From positions 1-52,507 of the forward strand of contig JAYTVC010000067.1 of the NCBI GenBank assembly GCA_043744215.1: a stretch of DNA of 52,507 bases, written 5' to 3'. This stretch comes from JBEEJL01 sp043744215. GTDB lineage: Bacteria; Pseudomonadota; Gammaproteobacteria; Burkholderiales; JBEEJL01. Both the position numbers and the translations under genes were made by a program. Below are positions 33,369 to 42,110 of this stretch, piece after piece (the first letter of the stretch is position 1; each line of letters opens with the position of its first letter). Below the pieces are notes generated by a model that made no database searches, was not told the origin of the DNA, and saw only the letters and a program-made list of their open reading frames with translations.

Positions 33369-35846
33369 CTATTGATTCACCGCCTGCCTCAACAACGGCG
33401 CTTGGGTGGCTTGCTCTTTGCCAAAATCCATCGGGAAATCGTCCACCATGATGACCTTGCGTTTGAGTGTCTGGGCGCGGCGCAGCCTTTCCGCTTCAGA
33501 CATCGAGATCACGCCTTTTTCTACCGCGGCCAGACGTTGCTCGGCCGCATTACGCGGCGAAAGCACGCCTGATTTTTCCGCCGCGCGAATTTTGGCTTCG
33601 ATAACTTCGGCTTCCATGCTCGCAATAAACGCGGCCTGCAAGCCACCGATGGTATCGCTTTCATCATCGGGCACATAAATGCCCGCGGTCAGCCGGTCGC
33701 GGGCGGCGTTAGGTTCAATCAATACTTTTGCCACCGCGCGGCCCATCGCATCCGACGGCGTGGTGAGCGTGAGGCCTTTGGGGAAGATCAAGCGCCGCAT
33801 GACAAACGCCGCAAAACGGTTAGGGAAATTTGTCAGCACGCCTTCGAAGGCAATTTGTATTTTGAAAAACGCATCGTGCAGCGCCCATTCGAGCAAGGGC
33901 AAATCCGCTTTCTGGCGGCCCTGATCTTCATAGCGTTTCAGCGCACATGAGCTCATATAAAGTTGCGACAAAATATCGCCCAGTCGTGCGGAGAGTTTTT
34001 CCTTACGCTTCAATTGGCCGCCGAGCACGAACATGGAAATGTCGGCGATCAATCCGAATGCCGCCGTGAAACGCGTCATCTGCTGCAAATAGCGTTTGGT
34101 TTCCGGCGCGCCAGGCACGCTGAGGCCTTCGCCGCCGGTGATGCCGAGCCACAAACTGCGCGCCGCATTGGAGACGGTGAAACCCATATGGCCGAACAGC
34201 GCCGCATCAAACGCCACCAATGCTGTTTCCGGATTGGGATCGTTGGCCGCTTTTATCTCTTTTAAAACAAAGGGATGGCCGCGAATCGCGCCTTGGCCGA
34301 AGATGATCATGCTGCGCGTGAGGATGTTTGCGCCCTCAACCGTGATGGCCACCGGCATGAGCTGGTGCGCACGGCCCAGATAATTGTTCGGGCCAAGACA
34401 AATGCCTTTGCCGCCGTGTACATCCATCGCATCCGTAATCACATGGCGCATGCCTTCGGTCATGTGATATTTGGCGATGGCGGAAACGACGGACGGCTTC
34501 TCGCCCAGATCCACCGCGCCGGCCGTCATGGTGCGCGTAGCGTCCATCATGTAGGTGGTGCCGCCGATGCGCGCAAGCGCTTCTTCGACGCCTTCAAATT
34601 TTCCGATGGGGGTTTTGAATTGCGTGCGCACGCGTGCGTAAGCGCCGGTGGCGAAGCTGCATAATTTACCCGCTGCAATCGACTGCGCCGGTAACGAAAT
34701 CGAACGGCCCGCCGCCAGACATTCCATCAACATGCGCCATCCCTGGCCCACGCGCGCCTGGCCGCCGATGACCCAATCCATCGGGATAAATACATCTTTA
34801 CCCGAGTTGGGCCCGTTCATAAACGCACCGTTCAAAGGCAAATGACGACGGCCGATAATAACGCCCGGCGTGTCAGTGGGAATCAATGCCAACGTAATGC
34901 CGATGTCTTCTTTATCGCCAATCAAATGGTCGGGGTCGTGTAATTTGAACGCGAGGCCAAGCAGCGTCGCAATGGGTCCGAGGGTGATGTAACGCTTCTC
35001 CCACGTCAGACGCATGCCGAGCACTTCTTTGCCCTCATGCATGCCTTTGCACACGATTCCGATATCCGGAATCGAGCCGGCGTCGGAGCCGGCATCGGGG
35101 CCGGTGAGCGCGAAACAAGGAATTTCCTGGCCTTTCGCTAATCGTGGAAGATAATAATTTTTTTGTTCATCCGTGCCGTAATGAATCAGCAATTCCGCCG
35201 GGCCGAGCGAGTTGGGCACCATCACACTCACGGCAGCGGTGCCGCTGCGGCTGGAAAGTTTCATCACCACTTCGGAATGGGCGTAAGCAGAAAATGCCAT
35301 GCCGCCGTATTGCTTGGGAATAATCATTCCCAGAAAACCTTTGCGCTTGATGAAGTCCCACGCTTCTTTGGGCAGGTCATAGCGCTCGTGGGTGATTTCC
35401 CATTCGTTCACCATGCGACAAAGTTCTTCGGTGGGCCCGGCAAGAAATGCTTGTTCCTCAGCGCTCAACGTCGGCTTCGGGAATGCGAAAAGTTTTTTCC
35501 AATCGGGCCGCCCGCTGAATAAATCGCCCTCCCACCACACGGTGCCGGCGTCGAGCGCCTCTTGTTCGGTTTGCGACACGGGCGGCAGAATTTTTTTATA
35601 CCAGTTGAAGAGCGGCCCGCTCACCAGTTTGCGTCGCAATGGCACCACGTTGAGCATGGCGGCTGCCACGACAAACAAAGTGCCTGCCGCTACCAGCAAC
35701 GCGCCTTGCAACACACCCTCAGCGGCAAGCATCGCGATGCCCACCCCTATCGCCACTGACCACAACCAGCCCGGCGCGCTAAAGTAGGCCAATGCCCAGA
35801 GCACGGCAATCGTTACCATGAAAGCTAAAATAATGATTAAAATCAT
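33369..35846 (-). CDS. fadE: FadE-type acyl-CoA dehydrogenase
   Basis: An 825-residue protein. The N-terminus is two hydrophobic stretches (MILIIILAFMVTIAVLWALAYF and WLWSVAIGVGIAMLAA), so it is membrane-associated. The central acyl-CoA dehydrogenase domain has CFALTGPDAGSDAGSIPD (FAD/substrate loop, near residue 247), the middle beta domain around MRLTWEKRYITLGPIATLLGLA and the C-terminal helical bundle with AMDVHGGKGICLGPNN (near 490). The C-terminal third matches the FadE-specific extension. It catalyses the first oxidation of fatty acyl-CoA in beta-oxidation. The TetR gene upstream on the same strand is its likely regulator. The start codon lies in an element copy. Confidence 0.93.
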   Translation of the reverse strand: MILIIILAFMVTIAVLWALAYFSAPGWLWSVAIGVGIAMLAAEGVLQGALLVAAGTLFVVAAAMLNVVPLRRKLVSGPLFNWYKKILPPVSQTEQEALDAGTVWWEGDLFSGRPDWKKLFAFPKPTLSAEEQAFLAGPTEELCRMVNEWEITHERYDLPKEAWDFIKRKGFLGMIIPKQYGGMAFSAYAHSEVVMKLSSRSGTAAVSVMVPNSLGPAELLIHYGTDEQKNYYLPRLAKGQEIPCFALTGPDAGSDAGSIPDIGIVCKGMHEGKEVLGMRLTWEKRYITLGPIATLLGLAFKLHDPDHLIGDKEDIGITLALIPTDTPGVIIGRRHLPLNGAFMNGPNSGKDVFIPMDWVIGGQARVGQGWRMLMECLAAGRSISLPAQSIAAGKLCSFATGAYARVRTQFKTPIGKFEGVEEALARIGGTTYMMDATRTMTAGAVDLGEKPSVVSAIAKYHMTEGMRHVITDAMDVHGGKGICLGPNNYLGRAHQLMPVAITVEGANILTRSMIIFGQGAIRGHPFVLKEIKAANDPNPETALVAFDAALFGHMGFTVSNAARSLWLGITGGEGLSVPGAPETKRYLQQMTRFTAAFGLIADISMFVLGGQLKRKEKLSARLGDILSQLYMSSCALKRYEDQGRQKADLPLLEWALHDAFFKIQIAFEGVLTNFPNRFAAFVMRRLIFPKGLTLTTPSDAMGRAVAKVLIEPNAARDRLTAGIYVPDDESDTIGGLQAAFIASMEAEVIEAKIRAAEKSGVLSPRNAAEQRLAAVEKGVISMSEAERLRRAQTLKRKVIMVDDFPMDFGKEQATQAPLLRQAVNQ

Positions 35847-35854
35847 ATAGTTAC
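35826..35854 (+). repeat. Dispersed IHF-like element, copy 8 (degenerate), over the fadE start
   Basis: Plus strand reads AATGATTAAAATCAT-ATAG-TTA, one mismatch from AATCAA-N4-TTR and with a diverged arm. The fadE ATG and its first five codons (M-I-L-I-I) are inside it. Confidence 0.5.
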
Positions 35855-35896
35855 CTTAATTTCTCAAGTGCAGCGCGTGGCTGCGCAAAGATGTAA

Positions 35897-36601
35897 TCAG
35901 GCTTTGGCCAGCGCTTCAGCCTGCCCCATGCTGGCCGGTGCTTGCAGGCCGGCGCACAAAAATGGCAACAGCCGCTTGACCACAGTACGGGGATAACTGC
36001 CGTCGCTCAATTCATATTTCGCCACCAAACGCAAAGCATCGGTGCCAGATTGCGTATAGGAAATAGAACCGAACACGAAATGCATGCGCCACACCAATTC
36101 TTCCGGCGACAAGTGGGGCAAGGCTCTACCCAGCGCGGCTTTGAAGCGCTTGATGACTTCCTTGTTTTGCACATACAAAATATCGCGCACGCCGCTGGAC
36201 GTTTCATTGTAAGCCCGGCCCAGCAGTTGCGCAAAAACCAGCGCGCCTTCGTCGGGCTTGCCCTCGCCCAAAAACGCCGAGCCGATAAACGCCTCAACGA
36301 TGGATTCAAGTTTGAGCGGCTTGCCCTCAGCCAGCATTTCCAAACGGTCCAGTTGGCCCAAACGCTGGCGGTTGAGCGGCCCCAAACGGCGGGTAAATAC
36401 CGCCTCGATCAGCGCGTCTTTAGAGCCAAAATGATAATTCACCGCAGCCAGATTCACCTCGGCCTCAGCCGTAATCAGGCGCATGGACGTCGATGCAAAA
36501 CCATGCTGCAAAAACAGCCGCTCAGCCGCCTCGAGAATGCGGGTTTTAGTATCGATATTCGCTTTCAGCGGTACGCGCGCTTTTATCGGAATAGCAGCCA
36601 T
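35897..36601 (-). CDS. TetR-family transcriptional regulator
   Basis: About 234 residues from ATG 36601, where a GGAG site stands 6 bases upstream; the longer reading frame adds a hydrophobic stretch that does not fit. The helix-turn-helix is KTRILEAAERLFLQHGFASTSMRLITAEAEVNLAAVNYHFGSKDALIEAVFTRR (residues ~19-72). The C-terminal ligand domain is helical. It sits upstream of fadE on the same strand, so a FadR/PsrA-like control of beta-oxidation by acyl-CoA is a reasonable inference. No operator was identified by eye. Confidence 0.85.
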   Translation of the reverse strand: MAAIPIKARVPLKANIDTKTRILEAAERLFLQHGFASTSMRLITAEAEVNLAAVNYHFGSKDALIEAVFTRRLGPLNRQRLGQLDRLEMLAEGKPLKLESIVEAFIGSAFLGEGKPDEGALVFAQLLGRAYNETSSGVRDILYVQNKEVIKRFKAALGRALPHLSPEELVWRMHFVFGSISYTQSGTDALRLVAKYELSDGSYPRTVVKRLLPFLCAGLQAPASMGQAEALAKA

Positions 36602-36618
36602 GTTTTCTCCAAAAAATA

Positions 36619-36647
36619 GTAACATATTGATTAATATAAATATTTTT
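36619..36647 (-). repeat. Dispersed IHF-like element, copy 9, in the tetR leader
   Basis: Minus strand reads TATTTATATTAATCAA-TATG-TTA, perfect for AATCAA-N4-TTR but with a diverged arm. It ends about 18 bases upstream of the TetR ATG. Confidence 0.65.
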
Positions 36648-36853
36648 ATTGTTAAATTCAAACGTTCGTTTCAAATTACCGATTTTCTCGGAGCGTGTCA
36701 AGCAATGGACAAATTTATAAGCCTACCTACTTTGTCGTCAGCGGCGAAAGGAAATAACGGAGCGTGGAGGGGCTGGCGACATTCAACCCTGTTGCATTCT
36801 TGGCGGTTCAAGCCTTACCAGGAAAAACGTTGAATGCCGGGCGAGAGGGCAAA

Positions 36854-36910
36854 CATTTCAAACAGAGCATTTCAAACAGAGCATTTCAAACAGAATCTTT
36901 CAAACAGAAG
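36854..36910 (+). repeat. Four-copy 14-bp tandem repeat
   Basis: CATTTCAAACAGAG at 36854-36867 and 36868-36881, then two variant copies ending at 36910, the third one base longer. Confidence 0.85.
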
Positions 36911-36920
36911 TGGCCACCGC

Positions 36921-37334
36921 TCAAATGGCCGCAAAGATTCGCGCATGTTCAATCTTCGTGCAGCGATCCATCACCACACGCAGCCCGGCATGGCGCGCGA
37001 TGCTTGCCGCCGCTTCATTCACCACACCGATTTGCATCCACAAACATTTCGCGCCGATGGCCACGGCGTCTTGCGCGATGGGCAACATTTCTTCGCTGCG
37101 GCGAAAGCCATCCACCATGTCAATTTTTATCGGCACATCGCGCAAACTGGCATAACATTTTTCGCCCAGCACTTCGCTGAGTTTCGGATTGACGGGAATG
37201 ACGCGAAACCCCTGCTGCTGCAAATAGCGCGCAACGCCGTGGCTGGGCCGTGACGGATTGTCCGACAGGCCGACGACGGCAATGGTTTTACATAACGAAA
37301 ATATTTGTTTGATGTCGGAAGATAAATAATCCAT
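36921..37334 (-). CDS. CoA-binding domain protein (YccU-like)
   Basis: A 137-residue protein with a Rossmann-like CoA-binding fold. The opening FSLCKTIAVVGLSDNPSRPSHGVARYLQQQGFRVIPVNP (residues ~11-50) and the later CLWMQIGVVNEAAASIARHAGLRVVMDRC match the YccU family, similar to the CoA-binding part of succinyl-CoA synthetase alpha. The function is unknown; it may sense or bind CoA. It is separate from fadE/tetR but on the same strand, and follows tRNA-Thr. Confidence 0.87.
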   Translation of the reverse strand: MDYLSSDIKQIFSLCKTIAVVGLSDNPSRPSHGVARYLQQQGFRVIPVNPKLSEVLGEKCYASLRDVPIKIDMVDGFRRSEEMLPIAQDAVAIGAKCLWMQIGVVNEAAASIARHAGLRVVMDRCTKIEHARIFAAI

Positions 37335-37365
37335 TGAAATTTTTACCCTTTACGAATCGCTAAAG

Positions 37366-37397
37366 AAAAAGGCCTACGTGATTGCGTAAGCCTTTTT
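37366..37397 (-). terminator. Terminator after tRNA-Thr, possibly bidirectional
   Basis: On the minus strand AAAAAGGCTTACG-CAATCA-CGTAGGCCTTTTT forms a 13-bp stem with one mismatch, with A and T runs at its ends. It lies 5 bases past the tRNA 3' end and ahead of the CoA-binding protein gene. Confidence 0.8.
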
Positions 37398-37401
37398 AAT
37401 T

Positions 37402-37477
37402 TGGTGCCGACAGTAAGAATCGAACTCACGACCTTCTGATTACAAATCAGCTGCTCTACCAACTGAGCTATGCCGGC
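37402..37477 (-). tRNA. tRNA-Thr (anticodon UGU)
   Basis: The 76-base minus-strand gene folds into a standard cloverleaf: acceptor GCCGGCA/TGTCGGC with one G-T pair, D-arm AGCTCAGTTGGTAGAGC, anticodon loop TTTGTAA (anticodon TGT), T-arm with GTTCGATTC, and an encoded CCA end. It is very similar to E. coli tRNA-Thr(UGU). Confidence 0.97.
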
Positions 37478-37487
37478 ATGGAGAGAG

Positions 37488-37516
37488 ATTATAGGCGATG
37501 CCGCGAATGCGACCAA
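37488..37516 (-). promoter_or_regulatory. Promoter of tRNA-Thr
   Basis: On the minus strand TTGGTC (37511-37516), a 17-base spacer, and a perfect TATAAT (37488-37493), 10 bases ahead of the mature tRNA 5' end. Confidence 0.75.
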
Positions 37517-37538
37517 GCAACCTGTTCACACAATAAAA

Positions 37539-37994
37539 TCATTTGACTACTTTCAGATGGTTTTTGCCGGCCGCGCCCGATGGTTTGGGCTGGTGGGACC
37601 CTGCGAAATCAGCGGGATTGGCCTCCGCTTTTTCGGTCACGCTCAGGCGAGGTACCGAATCTGCCGCAACTGGCGTGACCGCCGCTTCGGGCGGGAACAT
37701 CATGCCTTGGCCGTTCTCACGGGCGAAAATGCCGGCGATGTTGCTGATAGGCACGCTGATTTCACGCGACGTGCCGTTGAAGCGTGCGGTGAACTGCACG
37801 CCGCTGCTATCAATGGTGAGATTGCGCGTGGCACCCGTGCTGATGTTGAGTACGATTTCGCCTTCTTTGACGTATTCCATCGGCACGCGGGTCGAACCAT
37901 CAACGCGCACGTTGATGTAGGGCGTAAAACCGCTGTCGCAACACCATTCAAAAATGGCGCGGATGAAATACGGTTTGGTCGAAATCTCGCTCAT
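37539..37994 (-). CDS. sspB: ClpXP protease specificity-enhancing factor SspB
   Basis: About 151 residues from ATG 37994. SspB captures ssrA-tagged proteins and delivers them to ClpXP. The conserved globular part is STKPYFIRAIFEWCCDSGFTPYINV...VLNISTGATRNLTIDSSGVQFTARFNG (residues ~4-85). The flexible linker follows, and the C-terminus HLKVVK is the ClpX-binding XB motif. It lies 23 bases downstream of sspA, in the usual sspA-sspB order, and precedes the tRNA. Confidence 0.94.
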   Translation of the reverse strand: MSEISTKPYFIRAIFEWCCDSGFTPYINVRVDGSTRVPMEYVKEGEIVLNISTGATRNLTIDSSGVQFTARFNGTSREISVPISNIAGIFARENGQGMMFPPEAAVTPVAADSVPRLSVTEKAEANPADFAGSHQPKPSGAAGKNHLKVVK

Positions 37995-38017
37995 GGCAAA
38001 CGCTGGATCCAATACGC

Positions 38018-38617
38018 TTAACGGCGCATGGCCTTTTCGGCTGGCGTCATGGAATCAATGAACGCCTGGCGCGAAAATAAACGCTCGGCATACTTCAGCA
38101 GCGGCACCGCTTGTTTGGGCAATTGGATACCGTAGTGCTCAAGACGCCATAACAGTGGCGCGATAGCGACGTCGAGCATGGAAAATTCTTCACCGAGAAT
38201 AAATTTCTGCTTGGCAAAAATCGGCGCGATCTGCACCAGATTGTCGCGGATCATCTGGCGCGATTTGTCCATGGCCTTTTGCGAGCCGCTTTCGAGAATC
38301 TGAACATGGCTGAAAAGCTCCAGCTCGAAACGGAACAGGAACAAACGCGCCCGTGCGCGCATCACCGGATCCGCCGGCATGAGCTGCGGATGGGGGAAAC
38401 GCTCATCGATGTATTCGTTGATGATGTTCGATTCGTAAAGGATCAGGTCGCGCTCAATCAGAACCGGCACGCGGTTGTAAGGGTTCATCACCGCCAGGTC
38501 TTCCGGCTTGTTGAATAAATCTACGTCGATGATCTGGAAATCCATGCCTTTTTCGTACAGCACCAGGCGGCAGCGCTGGCTGAATGGGCAAGTAGTGCCG
38601 GAGTATAAGGTCATCAT
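38018..38617 (-). CDS. sspA: Stringent starvation protein A (SspA)
   Basis: A 199-residue glutathione-S-transferase-fold protein that binds RNA polymerase sigma70. The start MMTLYSGTTCPFSQRCRLVLYEKGM and the NPYNRVPVLIERDLILYES segment (residues ~46-64) are the thioredoxin-like half. The C-terminal helical domain ends with LRYAERLFSRQAF-type sequence. Location next to petABC and sspB is the standard proteobacterial order. Confidence 0.94.
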   Translation of the reverse strand: MMTLYSGTTCPFSQRCRLVLYEKGMDFQIIDVDLFNKPEDLAVMNPYNRVPVLIERDLILYESNIINEYIDERFPHPQLMPADPVMRARARLFLFRFELELFSHVQILESGSQKAMDKSRQMIRDNLVQIAPIFAKQKFILGEEFSMLDVAIAPLLWRLEHYGIQLPKQAVPLLKYAERLFSRQAFIDSMTPAEKAMRR

Positions 38618-38680
38618 AGGAAAGGTCCCCTTGTGTGTTTTTGGGTAATACGCGCGCCGCTTAAAACGACGCCGCGCCGG

Positions 38681-39406
38681 TTATTTCACGTCTTTCCAAT
38701 ACTGCTTCTTGAGGCCGAGCACGACGAAAAACAGCAACGTGAGAAAAAACATGACTATGATGCCCATTTTGAACCGGGTTTCTTTGATCGGCTCGGCAAC
38801 GTACGCGAGAAAATTCACCGTGTCTTTTACATAGCCGTTGTATTCCATCGTCGTCATGCTGCCGGGCTTGGTTAACTTGAGGTTTTTTTCTACATGCTTC
38901 TCGCCACCGTGGCCCTCTTTCACATGCACCTCCAGCGCCTGCTCGCCCTGCAGGTTATACATCACATGGGGCATGCCCACGTTGGGGAAAACGAGGTTGT
39001 TCCAGCCCGATGGCCGGCTGTCGTCGCGATAAAAGCCGCGCAGGTAGGTGTAGAGCCAATCGCTGCTGCGGGAGCGGGCGATGACGGAAAGATCGGGCGG
39101 AGCGGCACCGAACCATTCTTTCGCCGCTTTCGGATCCATCGCCGTTTTCATGGTCTCGCCGATTTTGTCGGTGGTGAACATGAGGTTGTCTTTGATCTGC
39201 TGCTCGCTCAAACCGATGTCTTTCAACTTGCTATAACGCATGTACGCCGCGCCGTGGCAATTGAGGCAATGGTTGACGAAATTGCGGGCGCCACGTTGCA
39301 ACGATGCCTGCATGTCGACGGTATCGGGTAAGCGATCCAGCGCGACTTTTTCGGAAGCCACCGCCCAAAAGGGAAGGGCTAATAACAAAAATACGAGCTT
39401 CTTCAT
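38681..39406 (-). CDS. petC: Cytochrome c1 (bc1 complex)
   Basis: A 241-residue protein with a signal peptide (LVFLLLALPFWAVASE), the c-type heme site CLNCH near residue 46, the axial Met in FPNVGMPHVMYN near 150, and a C-terminal membrane anchor (MGIIVMFFLTLLFFVVLGL). It carries electrons from the Rieske protein to cytochrome c on the periplasmic side of the inner membrane. It follows petB by 2 bases, completing petABC. Confidence 0.96.
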   Translation of the reverse strand: MKKLVFLLLALPFWAVASEKVALDRLPDTVDMQASLQRGARNFVNHCLNCHGAAYMRYSKLKDIGLSEQQIKDNLMFTTDKIGETMKTAMDPKAAKEWFGAAPPDLSVIARSRSSDWLYTYLRGFYRDDSRPSGWNNLVFPNVGMPHVMYNLQGEQALEVHVKEGHGGEKHVEKNLKLTKPGSMTTMEYNGYVKDTVNFLAYVAEPIKETRFKMGIIVMFFLTLLFFVVLGLKKQYWKDVK

Positions 39407-39408
39407 TG

Positions 39409-40737
39409 TCAGGTCAGCCTTTCCGGAACGGGTTTGGTTTTATCTTTCGCGCTATACCAGGGCATCAGGATAAAAAAAGCAAAATAAATCAAAGTAAATA
39501 TCCGCGCCACAAGCGTAGCCACATCGAGGCCGCCCAGGACAAAGGTGTAAATCTGCGCCACAAAGAGGGCCAATCTGGAGTTGCCCAGGAAACGCAACCC
39601 CTCGGGAAATTGCCCCCAAACGCTGGTCGGGAAAATGCCGCAGATGGCGAGAATCACAAAGCTGATGGCAAATGCCGTCAGCCAATTTTTGAACAGCTGA
39701 CCGCGATACCGAATTGAATTGACCTTGCCGCGATCAAGCCACGGTAGTAGAAACAGAATCATGGTCGCGGCGCCCATCACAATCACGCCGGGGAACTGCG
39801 AGCCCATGATGGGCGGCACTGCGCGCAACATGGCGTAGAACGGCGTGAAATACCAGACCGGCGCGATGTGTTCCGGCGTTTGCAGCGGATTGGCGGGCAC
39901 GAAGTTATTGTCTTCCAGAAAATAGCCGCCCATCGCCGGGAAGAAGAAAATAATCGCGCTGAACACACCTAAAAATACCACCAGCGCGACGATATCCTTC
40001 ACCACGTAGTAGGGGAAAAACGGAATGCCATCGAGGGGAATACCGGTTTTAGGATCCTTGAGTTTTTTGATTTCGATGCCGTCGGGGTTGTTCGAACCCA
40101 CTTCGTGCAACGCCACCAGATGCGCAACCACCAAGCCAGCCAGCACAAACGGCAAGGCGATCACATGGAAGGCGAAAAAGCGATTCAACGTCGCGTCCGA
40201 AACGACGTAGTCGCCGCGAATCCACTCTGACAGATCAGGCCCGATGAACGGCACGGCGGAAAACAGATTCACGATTACCTGCGCGCCCCAAAAGGACATT
40301 TGGCCCCAAGGCAGCAAGTAACCAAAAAACGCTTCGGCCATCAGGGCCAGGTAAATCATCATGCCGAAAATCCAGATCAATTCCCGCGGCTTGCGATAGG
40401 AACCGTACATCAGCCCGCGGAACATATGCAGATACACCACCACAAAAAACAGTGATGCACCGGTGGAATGCATGTAGCGGATGAGCCAGCCAAAATTCAC
40501 TTCGCGCATGATGTATTCGACCGAGGCAAAGGCTTCCTTGGCGTCGGGCTTGTAATTCATCGTGAGGAAAATACCGGTGACAATCTGGTTCACCAGAATG
40601 ATCAGCGCCAGCGCGCCGAACACATACCAGAAATTGAAATTTTTCGGCGCATAATATTCGGAAAGGTGCGCTTTCCAGGTTGCGGTCAGGGGAAAGCGTT
40701 CGTCGATCCATCCGCCCAGTTTTGCGATTGCTGACAT
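39409..40737 (-). CDS. petB: Cytochrome b (bc1 complex)
   Basis: A 442-residue membrane protein with eight transmembrane segments. The heme-ligand histidines are in RYMHSTGASLFFVVVYLHMFRG (residues ~80-100) and FAFHVIALPFVLAGLVVAHLVALHE (~190-215). The quinol-site loop reads APVWYFTPFYAML, i.e. PVWY in place of the mitochondrial PEWY, as seen in other beta- and gammaproteobacteria. The length includes an extended C-terminus typical of bacterial c1-associated cytochrome b. It lies between petA and petC with 2-base gaps. Confidence 0.97.
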   Translation of the reverse strand: MSAIAKLGGWIDERFPLTATWKAHLSEYYAPKNFNFWYVFGALALIILVNQIVTGIFLTMNYKPDAKEAFASVEYIMREVNFGWLIRYMHSTGASLFFVVVYLHMFRGLMYGSYRKPRELIWIFGMMIYLALMAEAFFGYLLPWGQMSFWGAQVIVNLFSAVPFIGPDLSEWIRGDYVVSDATLNRFFAFHVIALPFVLAGLVVAHLVALHEVGSNNPDGIEIKKLKDPKTGIPLDGIPFFPYYVVKDIVALVVFLGVFSAIIFFFPAMGGYFLEDNNFVPANPLQTPEHIAPVWYFTPFYAMLRAVPPIMGSQFPGVIVMGAATMILFLLPWLDRGKVNSIRYRGQLFKNWLTAFAISFVILAICGIFPTSVWGQFPEGLRFLGNSRLALFVAQIYTFVLGGLDVATLVARIFTLIYFAFFILMPWYSAKDKTKPVPERLT

Positions 40738-40739
40738 GC

Positions 40740-41339
40740 TTAGGCTCCTTTAGTGCTGTCGTCGCCGATGACTAGGCGCGAATCGCTGAGATATTGATAG
40801 GGTGGAATCACCAGATTAGACGGTGCAGGCGAGCCTTTGAACACGCGCGCCGCCATATCGAATTTTGAGCCGTGGCAAGGGCAGTAAAAACCGCCCGGCC
40901 AGTCAACACCCAGGTCCGCCGGGCCAACTTCTTTGCGATAAGTGGGCGAGCAGCCCAAGTGTGTGCAGACCCCCTCTACAACCAGAAAGTTTTTGTGTTT
41001 ATCGTTGGCCCGCAAGGGGTTTTTAGCATAATCCGGCTGCTTGGAGCTGCCGGACGCAGGATCCGCCAGCTTATCGACCACCTTATCCAGTTGCGCGAGC
41101 ATTTCCGGCGTGCGATTTACCACCCATACCGGTTTGCCGCGCCACTCGAACGTAGCCATTTGGCCTGGCTCGATTTTCGATATATCTACCTCAATAGGCG
41201 CGCCGGCCGCCTTTGCCCGCTCGCTTGGCAGCATGCTGCCGACGAATGGCACCACCGTCACGGCAGTAGCCGCCGTGCCCAGCAAACCGCTCCAGATCAA
41301 AAAATTTCGCTTACCTTTATCGACTTCATTGGCGCTCAT
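40740..41339 (-). CDS. petA: Ubiquinol-cytochrome c reductase Rieske iron-sulfur subunit
   Basis: A 199-residue protein. An N-terminal Tat-like start (KGKRNFLIWSGLLGTAATAVTVVPFVGSM) serves as signal anchor. The Rieske cluster motifs are CTHLGCSP (residues ~133-140) and CPCHGSKFD (~153-161), which also carry the disulfide cysteines. It transfers electrons from quinol to cytochrome c1. It is the first gene of petABC; its promoter probably lies in the 190-base gap shared with mscL. Confidence 0.97.
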   Translation of the reverse strand: MSANEVDKGKRNFLIWSGLLGTAATAVTVVPFVGSMLPSERAKAAGAPIEVDISKIEPGQMATFEWRGKPVWVVNRTPEMLAQLDKVVDKLADPASGSSKQPDYAKNPLRANDKHKNFLVVEGVCTHLGCSPTYRKEVGPADLGVDWPGGFYCPCHGSKFDMAARVFKGSPAPSNLVIPPYQYLSDSRLVIGDDSTKGA

Positions 41340-41443
41340 ACTTAATTCCTTCTGCTTTGTATCTTGGATTTCAAACCCGCCTATTTTATACGATTTGAAA
41401 TGTAAACTTAAGCCCCAACTGTGAAATACGCCGGATTTACGGG

Positions 41444-41472
41444 TTGACAGCCCTAAAGCATGGACTTACAGT
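41444..41472 (+). promoter_or_regulatory. Probable promoter of mscL
   Basis: Perfect TTGACA (41444-41449), 17-base spacer, TACAGT (41467-41472), 58 bases ahead of the ATG. Confidence 0.55.
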
Positions 41473-41530
41473 GAGTTCGCTTCAAAAAAGTGTTTTTGAA
41501 CACCAACTTAACTAATGATAGAGGCTAATT

Positions 41531-41959
41531 ATGGGAATGATGGGCGAATTTAAAGACTTTATTGCAAAAGGGAACGTCATGGATCTCGCCGTAGGCGTGA
41601 TTATTGGCGGCGCATTCGGCAAAATCGTTGATTCGATGGTGAATGATCTGATCATGCCGGTGGTTGGAAAAATTATCGGCGGCGTCGATTTCTCGAACTT
41701 GTTCTCGGTATTGAAAGAACCCGCCAAAGCACTGGACGGACCCATGACATTGGAAGCCCTCAAGAAAGCAGGCGGCTCTGCTTTCGCATACGGTAACTTC
41801 TTTTCCATTCTAGTCAACTTCATCATTTTGGCTTTCATCATTTTCATGCTGGTCAAGGCAGTGAACAATATGAAAAAGCCGGCGGCAGCCGCTCCTCCGC
41901 CTCCTACGCCGGAAGACGTGGTGCTGTTGCGTGAAATCCGCGACGCGCTGAAAAAGTAA
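41531..41959 (+). CDS. mscL: Large-conductance mechanosensitive channel
   Basis: A 142-residue protein. MscL opens under membrane tension to release solutes on hypo-osmotic shock. The start GEFKDFIAKGNVMDLAVGVIIGGAFGKIVDSMVNDLIMPVVG is the diagnostic N-terminal helix and TM1; TM2 is FFSILVNFIILAFIIFMLVKA. The C-terminal helix PTPEDVVLLREIRDAL is conserved. A GAGG site stands before the ATG. A strong terminator follows at 41983. Confidence 0.97.
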   Translation: MGMMGEFKDFIAKGNVMDLAVGVIIGGAFGKIVDSMVNDLIMPVVGKIIGGVDFSNLFSVLKEPAKALDGPMTLEALKKAGGSAFAYGNFFSILVNFIILAFIIFMLVKAVNNMKKPAAAAPPPPTPEDVVLLREIRDALKK

Positions 41960-41982
41960 CCTGCGTTGCATGCGTAACAATC

Positions 41983-42015
41983 AAAACAGCCCGGGTTCTC
42001 CGGGCTGTTTTTTTT
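41983..42015 (+). terminator. Terminator after mscL
   Basis: AACAGCCCGG-GTTCT-CCGGGCTGTT stem followed by a T run, about 24 bases past the stop. Confidence 0.92.
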
Positions 42016-42038
42016 GTCGCATTTTTATTGCAGCTTTT

Positions 42039-42066
42039 TTGCTTAAGCCCCGCTTTTGGGTAATAA
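42039..42066 (+). promoter_or_regulatory. Possible promoter of the DegQ-type protease gene
   Basis: TTGCTT (42039-42044), 16-base spacer, TAATAA (42061-42066), 45 bases ahead of the ATG. Confidence 0.45.
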
Positions 42067-42110
42067 TTCTTTTTTGATTGAAACACCCACTTTCCGTACT
42101 TTGAAACGTC

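Larger units (their letters stand above)
36602..36920. other. Non-coding stretch between tetR and the CoA-binding protein gene
   Basis: No gene supported in 319 bases. It contains a dispersed element (36619-36647) in the tetR leader and a four-copy 14-bp tandem repeat (36854-36910). Confidence 0.6.
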
